This document shows positions 45,791 to 54,591 of a stretch of DNA of 64,000 nucleotides, piece by piece. The translations under genes and the position numbers were made by a program. The notes beneath the pieces were generated by a model that saw only the letters and a list, made by a program, of their open reading frames with translations, had not been told where the DNA came from and made no database searches. Position 1 is the first letter of the stretch; each line of letters begins with the position of its first letter. Where the stretch lies: positions 558,001-622,000 of the forward strand of contig NZ_CP080528.1 of NCBI RefSeq assembly GCF_024746815.1, in the 5' to 3' direction. This DNA is from Mesorhizobium sp. AR07 (lineage in GTDB: Bacteria; Pseudomonadota; Alphaproteobacteria; Rhizobiales; Rhizobiaceae).

Positions 45791-45913
45791 CATCGCCCTC
45801 GCCGGATCGCCCGGGACGAGACGCACCAGGAGATTGGTGCCGACGGTCACGAAGAGCCCAACAATCACGATCTGCAGAGCCCGCACGAACGTGGCCCGGA
45901 CGACCAACATCAT
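45790..45913 (-). pseudogene. ABC dipeptide transporter permease (DppB-type), 5' fragment
   Basis: GGGAG precedes the ATG at 45913. The frame reads LQIVIVGLFVTVGTNLLVRL and VPGDPARAML, the first transmembrane helix and LVPGDPA motif of DppB/OppB-type permeases. It ends at the IS630 remnant. It follows the solute-binding protein gene by 60 bp, the normal order of a peptide ABC operon. Confidence 0.8.
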
Positions 45914-46513
45914 CCCACTCCCTTTGCTCAGAGACCATCAATCCACAGCCGGAAGAGGAACTAAACGACTAGTGAACATCGAAGTACATGGTGGGGCTGA
46001 TATTGAAGACCTCTAAGTGTCTGAATCGAAATGACCGTGGATATTTCAATGTCTTGCGAGCCTGCGGGTGAGCATTCGGATGTTTGCGATGAAGACCCAA
46101 GCTTCGGCGGAGGCGATGGTGCGCTCGAAGTCCTTTGCCAGCCTTCGGCACCTGCCGAGCCAGGCGAATGTACGCTCCACCACCCACCGGCGCGGTAGGA
46201 CCTCGAAGCCTTTGGCCTTGTCCGCGCGCTTGACGATTTCCAGCGTGAACTTTCCTACCTTTTGCAGCGCGCCGCTCAGCTTCGGCCCGGCATAGCCGCC
46301 ATCGGCGAAGACATGATGCAGCCATGGCCAGCGTTTGAGGATGGCCTTCAGGACCGCCGGCGCGCCGTCGCGGTCCTGAATGTCGGCGGCATGGACGACG
46401 AGCCCGACCAGCAGGCCGAGCGTCTCGACGACGATATGGCGCTTGCGGCCCATGACCTTCTTGCCGGCATCAAAGCCCCGGATTCCGCCGCTTTCGGTGG
46501 TCTTCACCGACTG

Positions 46514-47975
46514 CTTCTCTATTCGGCGGTTTGAAGTCAAGCGCCTCCTAGTTCTTTTTCGCTTTGCCGGCATTGGACGTCTTTCGCGGGGCCTTGCTTC
46601 TCTCCGGGATCGGCGCTCTGGCCCTGCCCTCTATGGGGATTCAGAAGAATGGGTGGAACAATCTGTCGAGCGCCTTGATTGCCGATGATGGGCAATCGAG
46701 CCAAGCCAGTCGACGAACTCACCTCATCCTCGTCCCGCGAAGGACAGCTTTTCCACCGGTGGGCGGAGCTCGTGTCGTCCCCGTCTATCGGGGGGCGATG
46801 TTTATCAATTGTTCGGCCGGCGACCGGCATGATTTCCGTCCTGGTCCAGCGGAACTGTGTGCCGTCGCTCCAGATGCGATTGATCACCGCCAGCCGGCGG
46901 ACGAGCGCAACGATGGCTTTCTGCTGGCCGCGCCGCTTGGCGACGTCCATCGCCCAGGCCTTCAGCCAGGACCATTTCGTCACCCGCGTCAGCAGGGTCT
47001 GCGCGGCTCGTAGAGCAACGTTCGCATCATGCCGTCGCCGCATAACGAGATCCCGCCCACCCGGCGGCTTTCGCCCGATTCATGGAGCGCCGGCGCCAGG
47101 CCCAAAATCGGACCGACCGCCTTGGAGTTGCGGAAGCGGGCGGGGATATCGATCGTCGCGGTGTAGGCCAGCGACACGACGGGGCCGACACCGGGGATCG
47201 ACATCAGCCGGCGGGAAACCTCATCATCCCGGACGATCGCCAGAAGCTTGCGGTGCAGGGCGGCATAATTCTGGCGCAGCTTGCGGCGCGCGTCGAGCAA
47301 CGGTTCGACGATCTCGGCCAGATCGGGCATGCCTTCGGTGAGCTCGCGGATCCGCCCCTCAAACTTGACCGCACCGACCTTGCCAACCTTGAGACCGAAG
47401 TTGCGCAACAGCCCGCGGATGTCGTTCTCGATGGCAATCGCCTTGTCCTTTAAGAGCCTTGCGCGCCGTCAGCAGCGCCCGGCGCTTCTGGCTCGTCAGG
47501 GTCTTGACATGCACCGGGCGGAACAGATTGACCCGCATCATCTGCGCGATCCCGCGCGCATCATTGCGGTCGATCTTGTTCGGCTGTGCCTTCAGGAATG
47601 CGTTGACGTGACGCGTCTCAATGCAAACCACTGGCAAGCCGGCTTTGGCAAGCCCCTCGAACAGCCATTGCGACAAAGGTCCGGCTTCAAGCCCGACGCG
47701 TTCCAACCGCCAGGCGGGATCCTTGAGCACCCGCGCAATATCCTCGGGATGGGTCGGCACCTTCACCTCGCGGCACACCGTGCCCGTTTCGTCGACGATG
47801 CAAATTGCGGTCTCTTTCACCGAGACGTCCAATCCTGCATAATGTTTCATGCTGCGCTTCTCCTTCCTGATGGCTTGTGGCTGTTCCAGGGAACCGACCA
47901 CGTTTTTATCATCAGCTCGAAGCGCACCTTGATGGCATCACCGCCAAACGATGAGGCTCAAGCCGAATACCCCAT
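46514..47975 (-). mobile_element. IS110-family element inside IS5 copy 2
   Basis: Junctions found by comparison with IS5 copy 1: ACCGACTG ends at 46513 and CTGTCGATG resumes at about 47976, with about one base lost. No target duplication. Confidence 0.75.
46537..47850 (-). pseudogene. IS110-family transposase with two frameshifts
   Basis: Start at the ATG at 47850 (MKHYAGLDVSVKETAICIVD). DEDD blocks GLEAGPLSQWLFEGLA and NKIDRNDARGIAQMMR. One extra A near 47450 (KALKG instead of KALKDKAIAIE) and one lost base near 47010 (YEPRRPC instead of YEAAQTLLTRV) break it into three frames. The transposase_20 part SIPGVGPVVSLAYTATID is present. It belongs to a different IS110 subgroup from the other copies. 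Confidence 0.85.
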
Positions 47976-49945
47976 CTGTCGATGACACCGGCCGTCGGGC
48001 TGGCTTGCCTGCCTTCCCGTTCGCGTGCCGCCATCACAAGCTCGTTGCTGATGGTGCGCAGCAGGCCCTCGTCACGCCAGCGCCAGAAGTACTTCTGCAC
48101 CGTCGAGAACGGTGGAAAGTCCTTCGGCAAAAGCCGCCACGCGCCGCCCGAGGAGGCCAGGTACAAAAGAGCGTTCACGACTTCGCGCAGGTCCGTCTTG
48201 CGCGGCCGGCCGACGCGGTTCGGCCGAGGCATGTGCGGCACAATCAGCGCCCATTCCGCATCCGTCAGATCGCTTGTAACGGGCGCAGCGCCGCTCATAG
48301 TGCGGACGGGTGATTTCAGTCTAGGCCATCGTGATCTCCGTCGAATCTCAGAAATCCGACTGAATCAACTGAAATCACTCACCTCTTTTTGGAACAGACA
48401 CTGAGGGGACTCGACTAGCGGACACGACAACTGAGTTGGTGGTCGGTACCAAAGGAAGGTCCTTCTCGAACAAGGCGTTAAGAGCGGCGACCGCGGCATC
48501 CCGCTCCGATCCCGTCGTCACGTCGATCTGCTCGATCAGCCGGTTCATCTCGGAACTCGAATAATCTGAGTACAGAGCTTCATTGGCCTGTCCGATTGTC
48601 CATGCGAGATACCCATCGGGAAAATCGGCGACGTCAAAGGAGCCACCAGCCCAGAGGTCGAAATTGCCTTTGGGTCAACCAGTCGTTGATCGTTGCTCCC
48701 TCGGCGGTTACGTTCGACGTCGATGCCGATCGCCTTCAGGCTCTGCTGCACGACGATCGCGACGTCACCCACGCCAGCGCTATTAGTAATTAGCTTGAGC
48801 TTGCTGCAACCGTTCTCGCACTTGGTTCCAGCGAGCAGTTCTTTCGCGCGCGCGACGTCGGATCTGGAGACAGGAACGGCTTGCTATATCGGGAGGCGGA
48901 TGCCCACAAGCTAAGCGCGGGTTGACTCAAGGCCTGCATACACGACTTCGTTGAGCTGCTTGCGGTGGCCACGGCGATTGCCTTCCGGATGCGCACGTCA
49001 CTCAGGAGGCTGTTATTGCGGTTATTCAACGATAAAAAGTCCAGGCCGTTGACAGCCAGGGCCGAACGGGCCTCGACTGGCGCGGCGAGTTGCCCGATCA
49101 GTTTTGGCGAAATGTCATCAGCCCAGTCGATCTCACCGCCCTGCACCTGGGCGAGGCGTGCGGTGGGGTCGATGATCTTCTCGAAGATGACCGTCTTCGT
49201 CGACGGCTGTGCCCCTGCATATTGGGGTTCCTCTGCAGCGTAATCTGCTCCTGGCCAAACGACTGCACCTGGAAGGGACCTGCCGTCGGTGTTGGATCAC
49301 CCGCGTAGAGATCCTTCGAACCCCTAGCTTCGATGCGCTCCGAAGGAATGATCTCCGAAGACGGCAGTGCGAGGATGAATGGTAGCGAGGGGTAGGGCCG
49401 CTTGAGCTCGAACTTCACCGTGAGGTCGTCGGTGGCTGTCACCTTCTCGATCGGAGCGAAGGTGTAGCCATAGCCGTTTCTGTTATCGCTCATGTAGTGC
49501 TTGAAGGACGCGACAACGTCAGTCGCGCTAAGCGCGCTCCCGTCGGAGAACTTCAGGTTCGGCTTGAGCTTGACAACAAATCGCTTCTCACCAGCTTCGG
49601 CCGAAGCGGCTAACCCATGGTAATGTTTTTGCCATCTGGCTGTTGGTTAGTCAGCGTTCCCGCGACGAGATGCATGATGGCCTGCTGCTGTCGCCAAGGG
49701 TTCTGGCCCGGGTCCAGATTTGTCGGGAAATGATCGATCCCGATCTTCAGCGTACCATCTTTATTGCCTGACGGTGCGCCGCCGCTGTCAACAGCGCGCC
49801 GACCGCCATGAGCAATACACCAGCTTTCTGTTTCATCGACATACTTCACCTCCCAGTTGTCCCTTTGTTGCGCTCCCCGCGGCGGAGAAGAAGGGCCTGC
49901 AGCCTCCTCGTCCAGTTGACGAAATTTTGGAAGGTCGTTAACAAA

Positions 49946-49960
49946 TGGAATATCATTCCA
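49946..49960. promoter_or_regulatory. Palindrome TGGAAT-ATC-ATTCCA, candidate IclR operator
   Basis: Perfect 6+3+6 palindrome about 105 bp upstream of the peptide-binding protein start. Close variants lie at 51697-51711 and 56586-56600. Confidence 0.5.
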
Positions 49961-50105
49961 AGAATGCGAGGACAAATGCACTGCGACCAAGGAGACAAGC
50001 ATAGCTTTGAGGTTCAGCAGGCGCAGCAAATTCAACGGGGTGCGGCGCCTGCGATGAGCCCGCGCTCTTTAGTCTCGTCCCAGACTACACATCATATTTG
50101 TGTAA

Positions 50106-50345
50106 ATGAGGCAGCCGGATCCGATGAAGCCCGGCGCGCCAATGATTCCGCGGACGGGGTGGGATATATCGCCGTTCAACCGCTGGACGTTTCGGCATGT
50201 CCGCGAGTGGACACCAACCGCCTCAATCTGGCGTGGCGGAGGACCTGTCATGCCGCTTCCGGAGCGTCTCACAGATATCGATGGCATCGAGTCCGAGGCG
50301 CTGGCGGCGATCCACGCCATTCGGGATGCGTGGGCAAGCCGCTGA
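50106..50345 (+). pseudogene. Serine hydrolase (beta-lactamase/NylB-like), 5' fragment
   Basis: The frame reads GWDISPFNRWTFRHVREWTP, then a GGGPVMPLPERLTDIDGIE segment, matching the N-terminus of 6-aminohexanoate-dimer-hydrolase-like serine hydrolases. It ends after 79 codons with no SxxK or YxN motifs. The following 290 bases hold nothing recognisable. Confidence 0.55.
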
Positions 50346-50704
50346 TTGGTTGTCCCACGCACTACCCGGGGTTCGGCAGAATCTCAGGCGATTTGAAGGT
50401 GGTAGCGGTACCATCCCAGCGCTCGACCGGGCGTGGTTACCTGCCTGAGGCCGCCAGGGCAAATGCGGCGGCTGTTGCCTGCTCATCCGTCCGATCGGCA
50501 ACGTTGCGCGCTTATGAAGTGATAAAGATGGGCGCTGCGAATGTCGAACCATCATTGTCAAGCTCGGATGGGCGAACACTAAACCAATGTTTTAATCTTG
50601 CACACACACTCCGAAGATTCTTCGCGTAACGAGTGGACGATTACTAATATCCCTCGTTTCGAGGCTGAATAGTCTTGCCACTTAGCTTAATACAGGAGAC
50701 CATC

Positions 50705-51472
50705 ATGAATGAGCGACTATCCGATGCCGCCAACCGCCTAATCGTCAAAAAGCGCGATTCCAGTGCGGATCCGGTAAATCTATGCGGCCTGAATTCAACC
50801 AAAGAAGCGTATGATATCCAGGCATGTACTCTGTCTTTGCTGTGTGCAAATGTGGTGGGCTGGAAGGCGAGTCTGTCAGCCGATTCCTCCGTACTATCCG
50901 CCCCTATTTTTGATTGCGATCTTTTTTTCTCGGGCGAGACACTGCCAATCCAACGAATGAAAGACGGCGTGGAGTGCGAGCTGGCTTTCGTGATCGACAC
51001 TGCGCTCGGGCCGCTACCGGTAAGTGGCTATACGAGACCAGATGTTATACCCTGCATTGGTGGCGTCATGGCTGCATTCGAATTGCTAGACAGCCGGTTA
51101 GTGGAATTGTTTCAGTCGCCGATGCCGCACCTGTTGGCAGACAACCTTGGCAATGGCGGTGTCGTGTTAGGGATGGCAAACCCTTCGTGGCAGGAGCATG
51201 ATCTTCTCGAAATCGCTGTCGAGTTGACCGTGGATAATGTAACCGTCCTCTCAAGGCGCGCTGGACATCCAGCAGGGGATCCGATTGATGTCGTTGTGGC
51301 ACTCGCCAATCATCTCGCTCATCGCGGAAAAATCTTGGAACCAGGTCAATTTATCATGACCGGTTCCTATACCGGGGTACACAAAGTCGAAGCCGGGCAA
51401 AACTTAGCGGCGACTTTCGCTGGCTTCGGAAGTTCTGTTCTCCATGTTGCCCCTGCGCAAAACGATTACTGA
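50705..51472 (+). CDS. 2-keto-4-pentenoate hydratase / fumarylacetoacetate hydrolase family
   Basis: 255 residues from the ATG at 50705, which has CAGGAGA 7 bases before it. Features of the MhpD-like FAH fold: DGVECELAFVIDTAL (metal-binding Glu pair region), YTRPDVIPCIGGVMAAFELL, LLADNLGNGGVVLG, DPIDVVVALANHLAHRG and LEPGQFIMTGSYTG. Members hydrate or decarboxylate 2-keto-4-enoates, or dehydrate sugar acids. The active-site Lys of vinylpyruvate hydratases is present in VVGWKASL. Next to IclR and sugar-type enzymes, an acid-sugar substrate is plausible. Confidence 0.85.
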   Translation: MNERLSDAANRLIVKKRDSSADPVNLCGLNSTKEAYDIQACTLSLLCANVVGWKASLSADSSVLSAPIFDCDLFFSGETLPIQRMKDGVECELAFVIDTALGPLPVSGYTRPDVIPCIGGVMAAFELLDSRLVELFQSPMPHLLADNLGNGGVVLGMANPSWQEHDLLEIAVELTVDNVTVLSRRAGHPAGDPIDVVVALANHLAHRGKILEPGQFIMTGSYTGVHKVEAGQNLAATFAGFGSSVLHVAPAQNDY

Positions 51473-51755
51473 AAAGAGCGGGGCGTGACGATGTCTGGGT
51501 CAAATTGCAGCTGTGTCAGATGTTGTCAGTATCTGGGGCAGCTTAGTTACTTGATAGTCCCCCTCTCTAAGATTGACACGTCAGAGTCTAAATTACACTA
51601 AGCCAATGGCATGTCTCTTGTCGCTGCACGTTTAGTTTGTGCCGCCGGCCGATGTTGTTAGGCGAACTCGTCCGGCGGGACCGGGGGGGGTTGTGATGGA
51701 AACGTATTCCATTTTGGAAACAACTCATTTATGTTGATTAAAACGGAGAGGCCAA
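51473..51755. other. Promoter region of IclR copy 2
   Basis: Contains the palindrome variant at 51697-51711 and, at 51607-51621, TGGCATG-TCTC-TTGTC, a weak sigma-54-like sequence lacking the invariant GC. Nothing else seen. Confidence 0.35.
51697..51711. promoter_or_regulatory. Near-palindrome TGGAAA-CGT-ATTCCA, candidate IclR operator
   Basis: One mismatch from the TGGAAT-N3-ATTCCA pattern; 45 bp before the IclR start, the right place for autoregulation. Confidence 0.5.
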
Positions 51756-52601
51756 GTGACTGTCGCTGCTGTATCCAGATGTCTGACGCTGTTGGAGCTG
51801 CTCGCGGGCGAACGTGAGCCTGTGGAATTATCGGATATTGCGGATCGGCTCGACATGCCTGCCAGCGCGATCCACAGGCTCATTGCGACGCTGGTGAACC
51901 ACGGGTGGGTTATCCAAGACGACGCCAGCCAGAAATATGCGCTGTCGCTGCGAATGAGCACCCTGGCCTTCCGGAATCTGGATGCCCGCAACGTACCGGA
52001 CGTGGTCCAATCGGTCTTGACCAGGTTGGCTGCGGAAACACGGGAATATTGCCGTCTTGCTATTTTGGAAGGTCGTGACTTGGTCTGGGTCGCCAGGGCA
52101 CAGGGTGCCGTCACCGGTTTACGGTACGATCCCGATATGGGGCAGGAAATAGTGCTGCATGCAACTGCTAACGGAAAGGCTTGGCTTTCCACATTACCGG
52201 AGGAAGAGGCCCTGGAACTCGTCTACTCCCGCGGATTTGGAGTAAGGCGCAAACTCGGGCCGAACTCGGCTCGTTCGGTCGACGAGTTACGGGTTCGGCT
52301 CGAGGAAACGCGACAACGGGGCTTTGCCACCTCCTTGGAAGAAGCTGAAACCGGGACGGCCGCGGTCGCCGTACCATTCCGCGCCAGTTCTGATCCGCAT
52401 GCGCCAGTTGCTGGCACGATATCGGTCGCGGGCCCTCTTATCCGCATTACACCCGATCGCTGGCCAGAATTAGCGGACGCGCTAAATCGAGCGGCGACAG
52501 AACTCAGCCAAATCTGGCCGCTTCGAAGCCGTCAGCGGGCGATGACACCGCTAACTATCACAGCAGGAGCGGGAGTAGCCAAGAGAACGCAGTCTGCGTG
52601 A
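51756..52601 (+). CDS. IclR-family transcriptional regulator (copy 2)
   Basis: GTG start with GGAGAGG upstream; 281 residues. Winged HTH VSRCLTLLELLAGEREPVEL...DRLDMPASAIHRLIATLVNH, then an IclR effector domain with GLRYDPDMGQEIVLHATANG, SLEEAETGTAAVAVPFRASS and GTISVAGPLIRITPDRWPEL. Strongly similar to copy 1 at 18206, less so to copy 3 at 62296. It probably represses the surrounding genes; a matching palindrome lies in its own promoter. Confidence 0.92.
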   Translation: MTVAAVSRCLTLLELLAGEREPVELSDIADRLDMPASAIHRLIATLVNHGWVIQDDASQKYALSLRMSTLAFRNLDARNVPDVVQSVLTRLAAETREYCRLAILEGRDLVWVARAQGAVTGLRYDPDMGQEIVLHATANGKAWLSTLPEEEALELVYSRGFGVRRKLGPNSARSVDELRVRLEETRQRGFATSLEEAETGTAAVAVPFRASSDPHAPVAGTISVAGPLIRITPDRWPELADALNRAATELSQIWPLRSRQRAMTPLTITAGAGVAKRTQSA

Positions 52602-52668
52602 CAGCATAACCAGCATCGCTCGAGCCCATTTCCACCGTTCGGCGACCACAGAAACTGAAGATTGCCAG

Positions 52669-53520
52669 ATGACGGCTATCATGTTCAATCATGCCACGGT
52701 CCGCGAACGCGCCGACATGCTGAGCTTTCTGCGGCTGAGCGCTGAGCGAGGCATCGATACCGTTTCCATCTGGGGAGAGGAGATAACGAAGGTTGGGGAA
52801 GCAAATGCTCTGGCAGCATTGCGCGATCATGGTATGAAAGTTTCGGGTTACAATCGTATTGGCCCCTTTGTGCCGGAGTACTTGGGCCGCGCCGAAGCGG
52901 AACTGGAAAGGGCCGCGCGGTTTGGCGCCGACCATGCATTCCTGTTCACCGGGGGGCTCGCAGAAGGGGAGCGCGGGCTAGCGGCAGCACGGCGGCGGGC
53001 GGAAGACCAGATCGGCCGGCTACTGGAAATGGCCAGGCGCATAGGGGTCAAGCTCGCTATAGAGGCCTTGCATCCAATGCTTGCCGGCGACCGCACCGTA
53101 ATCACAAGTCTAACGTCTGCCAACGACCTGTGCGAGGCTTTTGGGCCTGGAATCGGCGTGGTCGTGGATGTCTACCATCTTTGGTGGGACGAGCGACTGG
53201 AAGCAGAGATTATGCGCGCTGGCCAAGCTGGGCGGCTTCTTGGCTTTCACGTCAATGACTGGCTGCTGCCAACCCGCCATCTCTTGACCGATCGCGGAAT
53301 GATGGGAGATGGCATCGTTGACCTGCCAGCGATAGAAGGCATGATGCGGCGAGCAGGGTTCCGCGGTGCGATAGAGATTGAGATTTTTTCAACGGATTGG
53401 TGGGCCCGTGATCCGGCAGAAGTAATGGACATCGCCATCGCGCGTTGCCGGCGTATTTTTGGCGAAAAAGTGGTGGAAGCAAGCTCTAATCAGCGCCAAG
53501 TCGTGCTCCAGTCGCCTTAG
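52669..53520 (+). CDS. Sugar phosphate isomerase/epimerase (xylose-isomerase-like TIM barrel)
   Basis: Protein of 283 residues. Barrel pattern with FLRLSAERGIDTVSIWGEEI, ARFGADHAFLFTGGL, IGVKLAIEALHPM (Glu), IGVVVDVYHLWWD (Asp, His), LLGFHVNDWLLP (His) and AIEIEIFSTDWW (Glu), giving the metal site of the AP_endonuc_2 family. Family members isomerise ketoses, act on inososes, or dehydrate 3-dehydroshikimate. With a shikimate-dehydrogenase-like neighbour the last activity is possible. It lies 67 bp after the IclR gene. Confidence 0.88.
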   Translation: MTAIMFNHATVRERADMLSFLRLSAERGIDTVSIWGEEITKVGEANALAALRDHGMKVSGYNRIGPFVPEYLGRAEAELERAARFGADHAFLFTGGLAEGERGLAAARRRAEDQIGRLLEMARRIGVKLAIEALHPMLAGDRTVITSLTSANDLCEAFGPGIGVVVDVYHLWWDERLEAEIMRAGQAGRLLGFHVNDWLLPTRHLLTDRGMMGDGIVDLPAIEGMMRRAGFRGAIEIEIFSTDWWARDPAEVMDIAIARCRRIFGEKVVEASSNQRQVVLQSP

Positions 53521-53547
53521 GACTGATGGTCACTCCTAACGGTCCTC

Positions 53548-53637
53548 TCATCCGATGCGCTCTTTGAAGAGTCGAATCAAGTTTGCGGAGAAGTCAAGCC
53601 ACGCCTGATAGGCGCTTGGGTGTACATCAACCTTGCC
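53548..53637 (-). pseudogene. Unidentified gene, 3' end
   Basis: The minus strand reads VDVHPSAYQAWLDFSANLIR and LFKERIG then TGA at 53548, with coding-like character. Preceding sequence up to 53781 continues only in another frame (GSTTSAFTWFEAMDLPVRLS). I do not recognise the family. Confidence 0.3.
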
Positions 53638-53781
53638 GCCGACAGCCGAACGGGCAGGTCCATCGCTTCGAACCAGGTGAATGCGGATGTGGTGCTACCC
53701 TCGAAGCGTTGGGCGCTTTGCAATAATGGGTATCTGCCGCGCGTCGAAGGAGATGCGCGGCGGTTGAACGCAGGACCCGAT

Positions 53782-54591
53782 TTAACCCCAGATCTCGCAG
53801 ATGTGTTCGGCGATCAGCCCTACCTGCCCTCTGATCATGTGGATGCCCGAATGGATCGCAACACCCCGGGCCTCGGCTTCCGCCAACAGCCGCGTCGTCT
53901 CTGGCTGTGCAATGACCTCCGCCATCGTCATACCTGGTTGCAGGAGGTCGGGGTCCAGCGGCAACGCATCGGTTTCCTTGAGGCCAAGTGAAGTAGCGTT
54001 GATGACGAGCTGCCCAGCTATGGGTTTCGCGGGACCCGCTCTGGCAACAGTGTGCCCGAATTCAGCATTCACTGTCTCCGCCAATGCCTCTGCTTTCTCG
54101 AGAGTGCGGTTGGAGACTGTGATGCTGTTCGCCCCCGCTTCCACCAGTGCGAACGCAATCGCCACGGCGGCTCCTCCCGCCCCTAGGATCAGAACATCAC
54201 GATTCTCCATCGCGATGCTATTGGCCTGAAGTCCGCGAACGAAACCTTTCCCGTCAAACTGGTAGCCACGAAAGCTGCCGTCCCGCTCACGCCGCACGAC
54301 ATTGACCGCCCCCACGCGTTTTACCAGGGGATCGAGGCTATCGCAGAGCTCGAGGGCGGTCTGCTTATGGGGCAAAGTTATGCCGAATCCTACGAGGTTC
54401 GGCATGCCTTTTAACCCGGCCCAAATCGTGCCAAGCTCCGGTACTGGGACCTGGAGTGGTACACACGCAATATCGGCGCCACGTGAGCTGAAGATCGCAT
54501 TGATCGTGGCAGGGGTTTTCGCCTGCGCGATCGGATCTCCGATTATGCCCATCAATCGCGTGGTGCCTTTGATCTGGCAGCAGTTCACCAT
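53782..54591 (-). CDS. aroE: Shikimate dehydrogenase family protein
   Basis: Protein of 269 residues. N-terminal substrate domain: MGIIGDPIAQAKTPATINAI, then GFGITLPHKQTALELCD with the catalytic Lys-Thr region, and VGAVNVVRRERDGSFRGYQF (Asn and Asp-type substrate ligands). Rossmann motif LILGAGGAAVAIAFAL, then NRTLEKAEALAE after the second strand (NADP-type). Divergence from housekeeping AroE (GDPIAQAKTPA for GxPIxHSxSP) and its setting suggest a catabolic or quinate/aminoshikimate-type enzyme. Its ATG overlaps the stop of the upstream propeller gene by 7 nt. Confidence 0.88.
   Translation of the reverse strand: MVNCCQIKGTTRLMGIIGDPIAQAKTPATINAIFSSRGADIACVPLQVPVPELGTIWAGLKGMPNLVGFGITLPHKQTALELCDSLDPLVKRVGAVNVVRRERDGSFRGYQFDGKGFVRGLQANSIAMENRDVLILGAGGAAVAIAFALVEAGANSITVSNRTLEKAEALAETVNAEFGHTVARAGPAKPIAGQLVINATSLGLKETDALPLDPDLLQPGMTMAEVIAQPETTRLLAEAEARGVAIHSGIHMIRGQVGLIAEHICEIWG

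Larger units (their letters stand above)
46046..48298 (-). pseudogene. tnp: IS5-family transposase, interrupted by IS110
   Basis: Pieces 48298-47976 and 46513-46046. Compared with copy 1, two bases are missing after codon 8, which puts the ATG at 48298 (MSGAAPVTSDLTDAEWALIV) in frame; the upstream TAG of copy 1 is retained. The catalytic Asp region (AGVIDSQSVK in copy 1) is split exactly at VID by the IS110. Confidence 0.85.
46015..48350 (-). mobile_element. IS5-family insertion sequence, copy 2, split by IS110
   Basis: Nearly identical to 19876-20754 outside the IS110. It interrupts the solute-binding protein gene. Transposase pieces lie at 46046-46513 and 47976-48298. Confidence 0.85.
45973..49842 (-). 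pseudogene. Extracellular peptide-binding protein (SBP_bac_5), frameshifted and interrupted
   Basis: It starts at 49842 with signal peptide MSMKQKAGVLLMAVGALLTA. After a frameshift come TLKIGIDHFPTNLDPGQN, then KRFVVKLKPNLKFSDGSALS, FELKRPYPSLPFILALPSSE and GDPTPTAGPFQVQSFG, QGGEIDWADDISPKLIG, and VGDVAIVVQQSLKAIGIDVE. The C-terminus EVFNISPTMYFDVH lies at 45973-46015 beyond IS5 copy 2. At least three indels plus the IS5 destroy it. In life it would have delivered peptides or opine-like compounds to the permease. Confidence 0.85.

Noticed and set aside
51607..51621. Sigma-54 promoter before IclR copy 2
   Set aside because: TGGCATG-TCTC-TTGTC lacks the invariant GC at -12, so it is probably a chance match.
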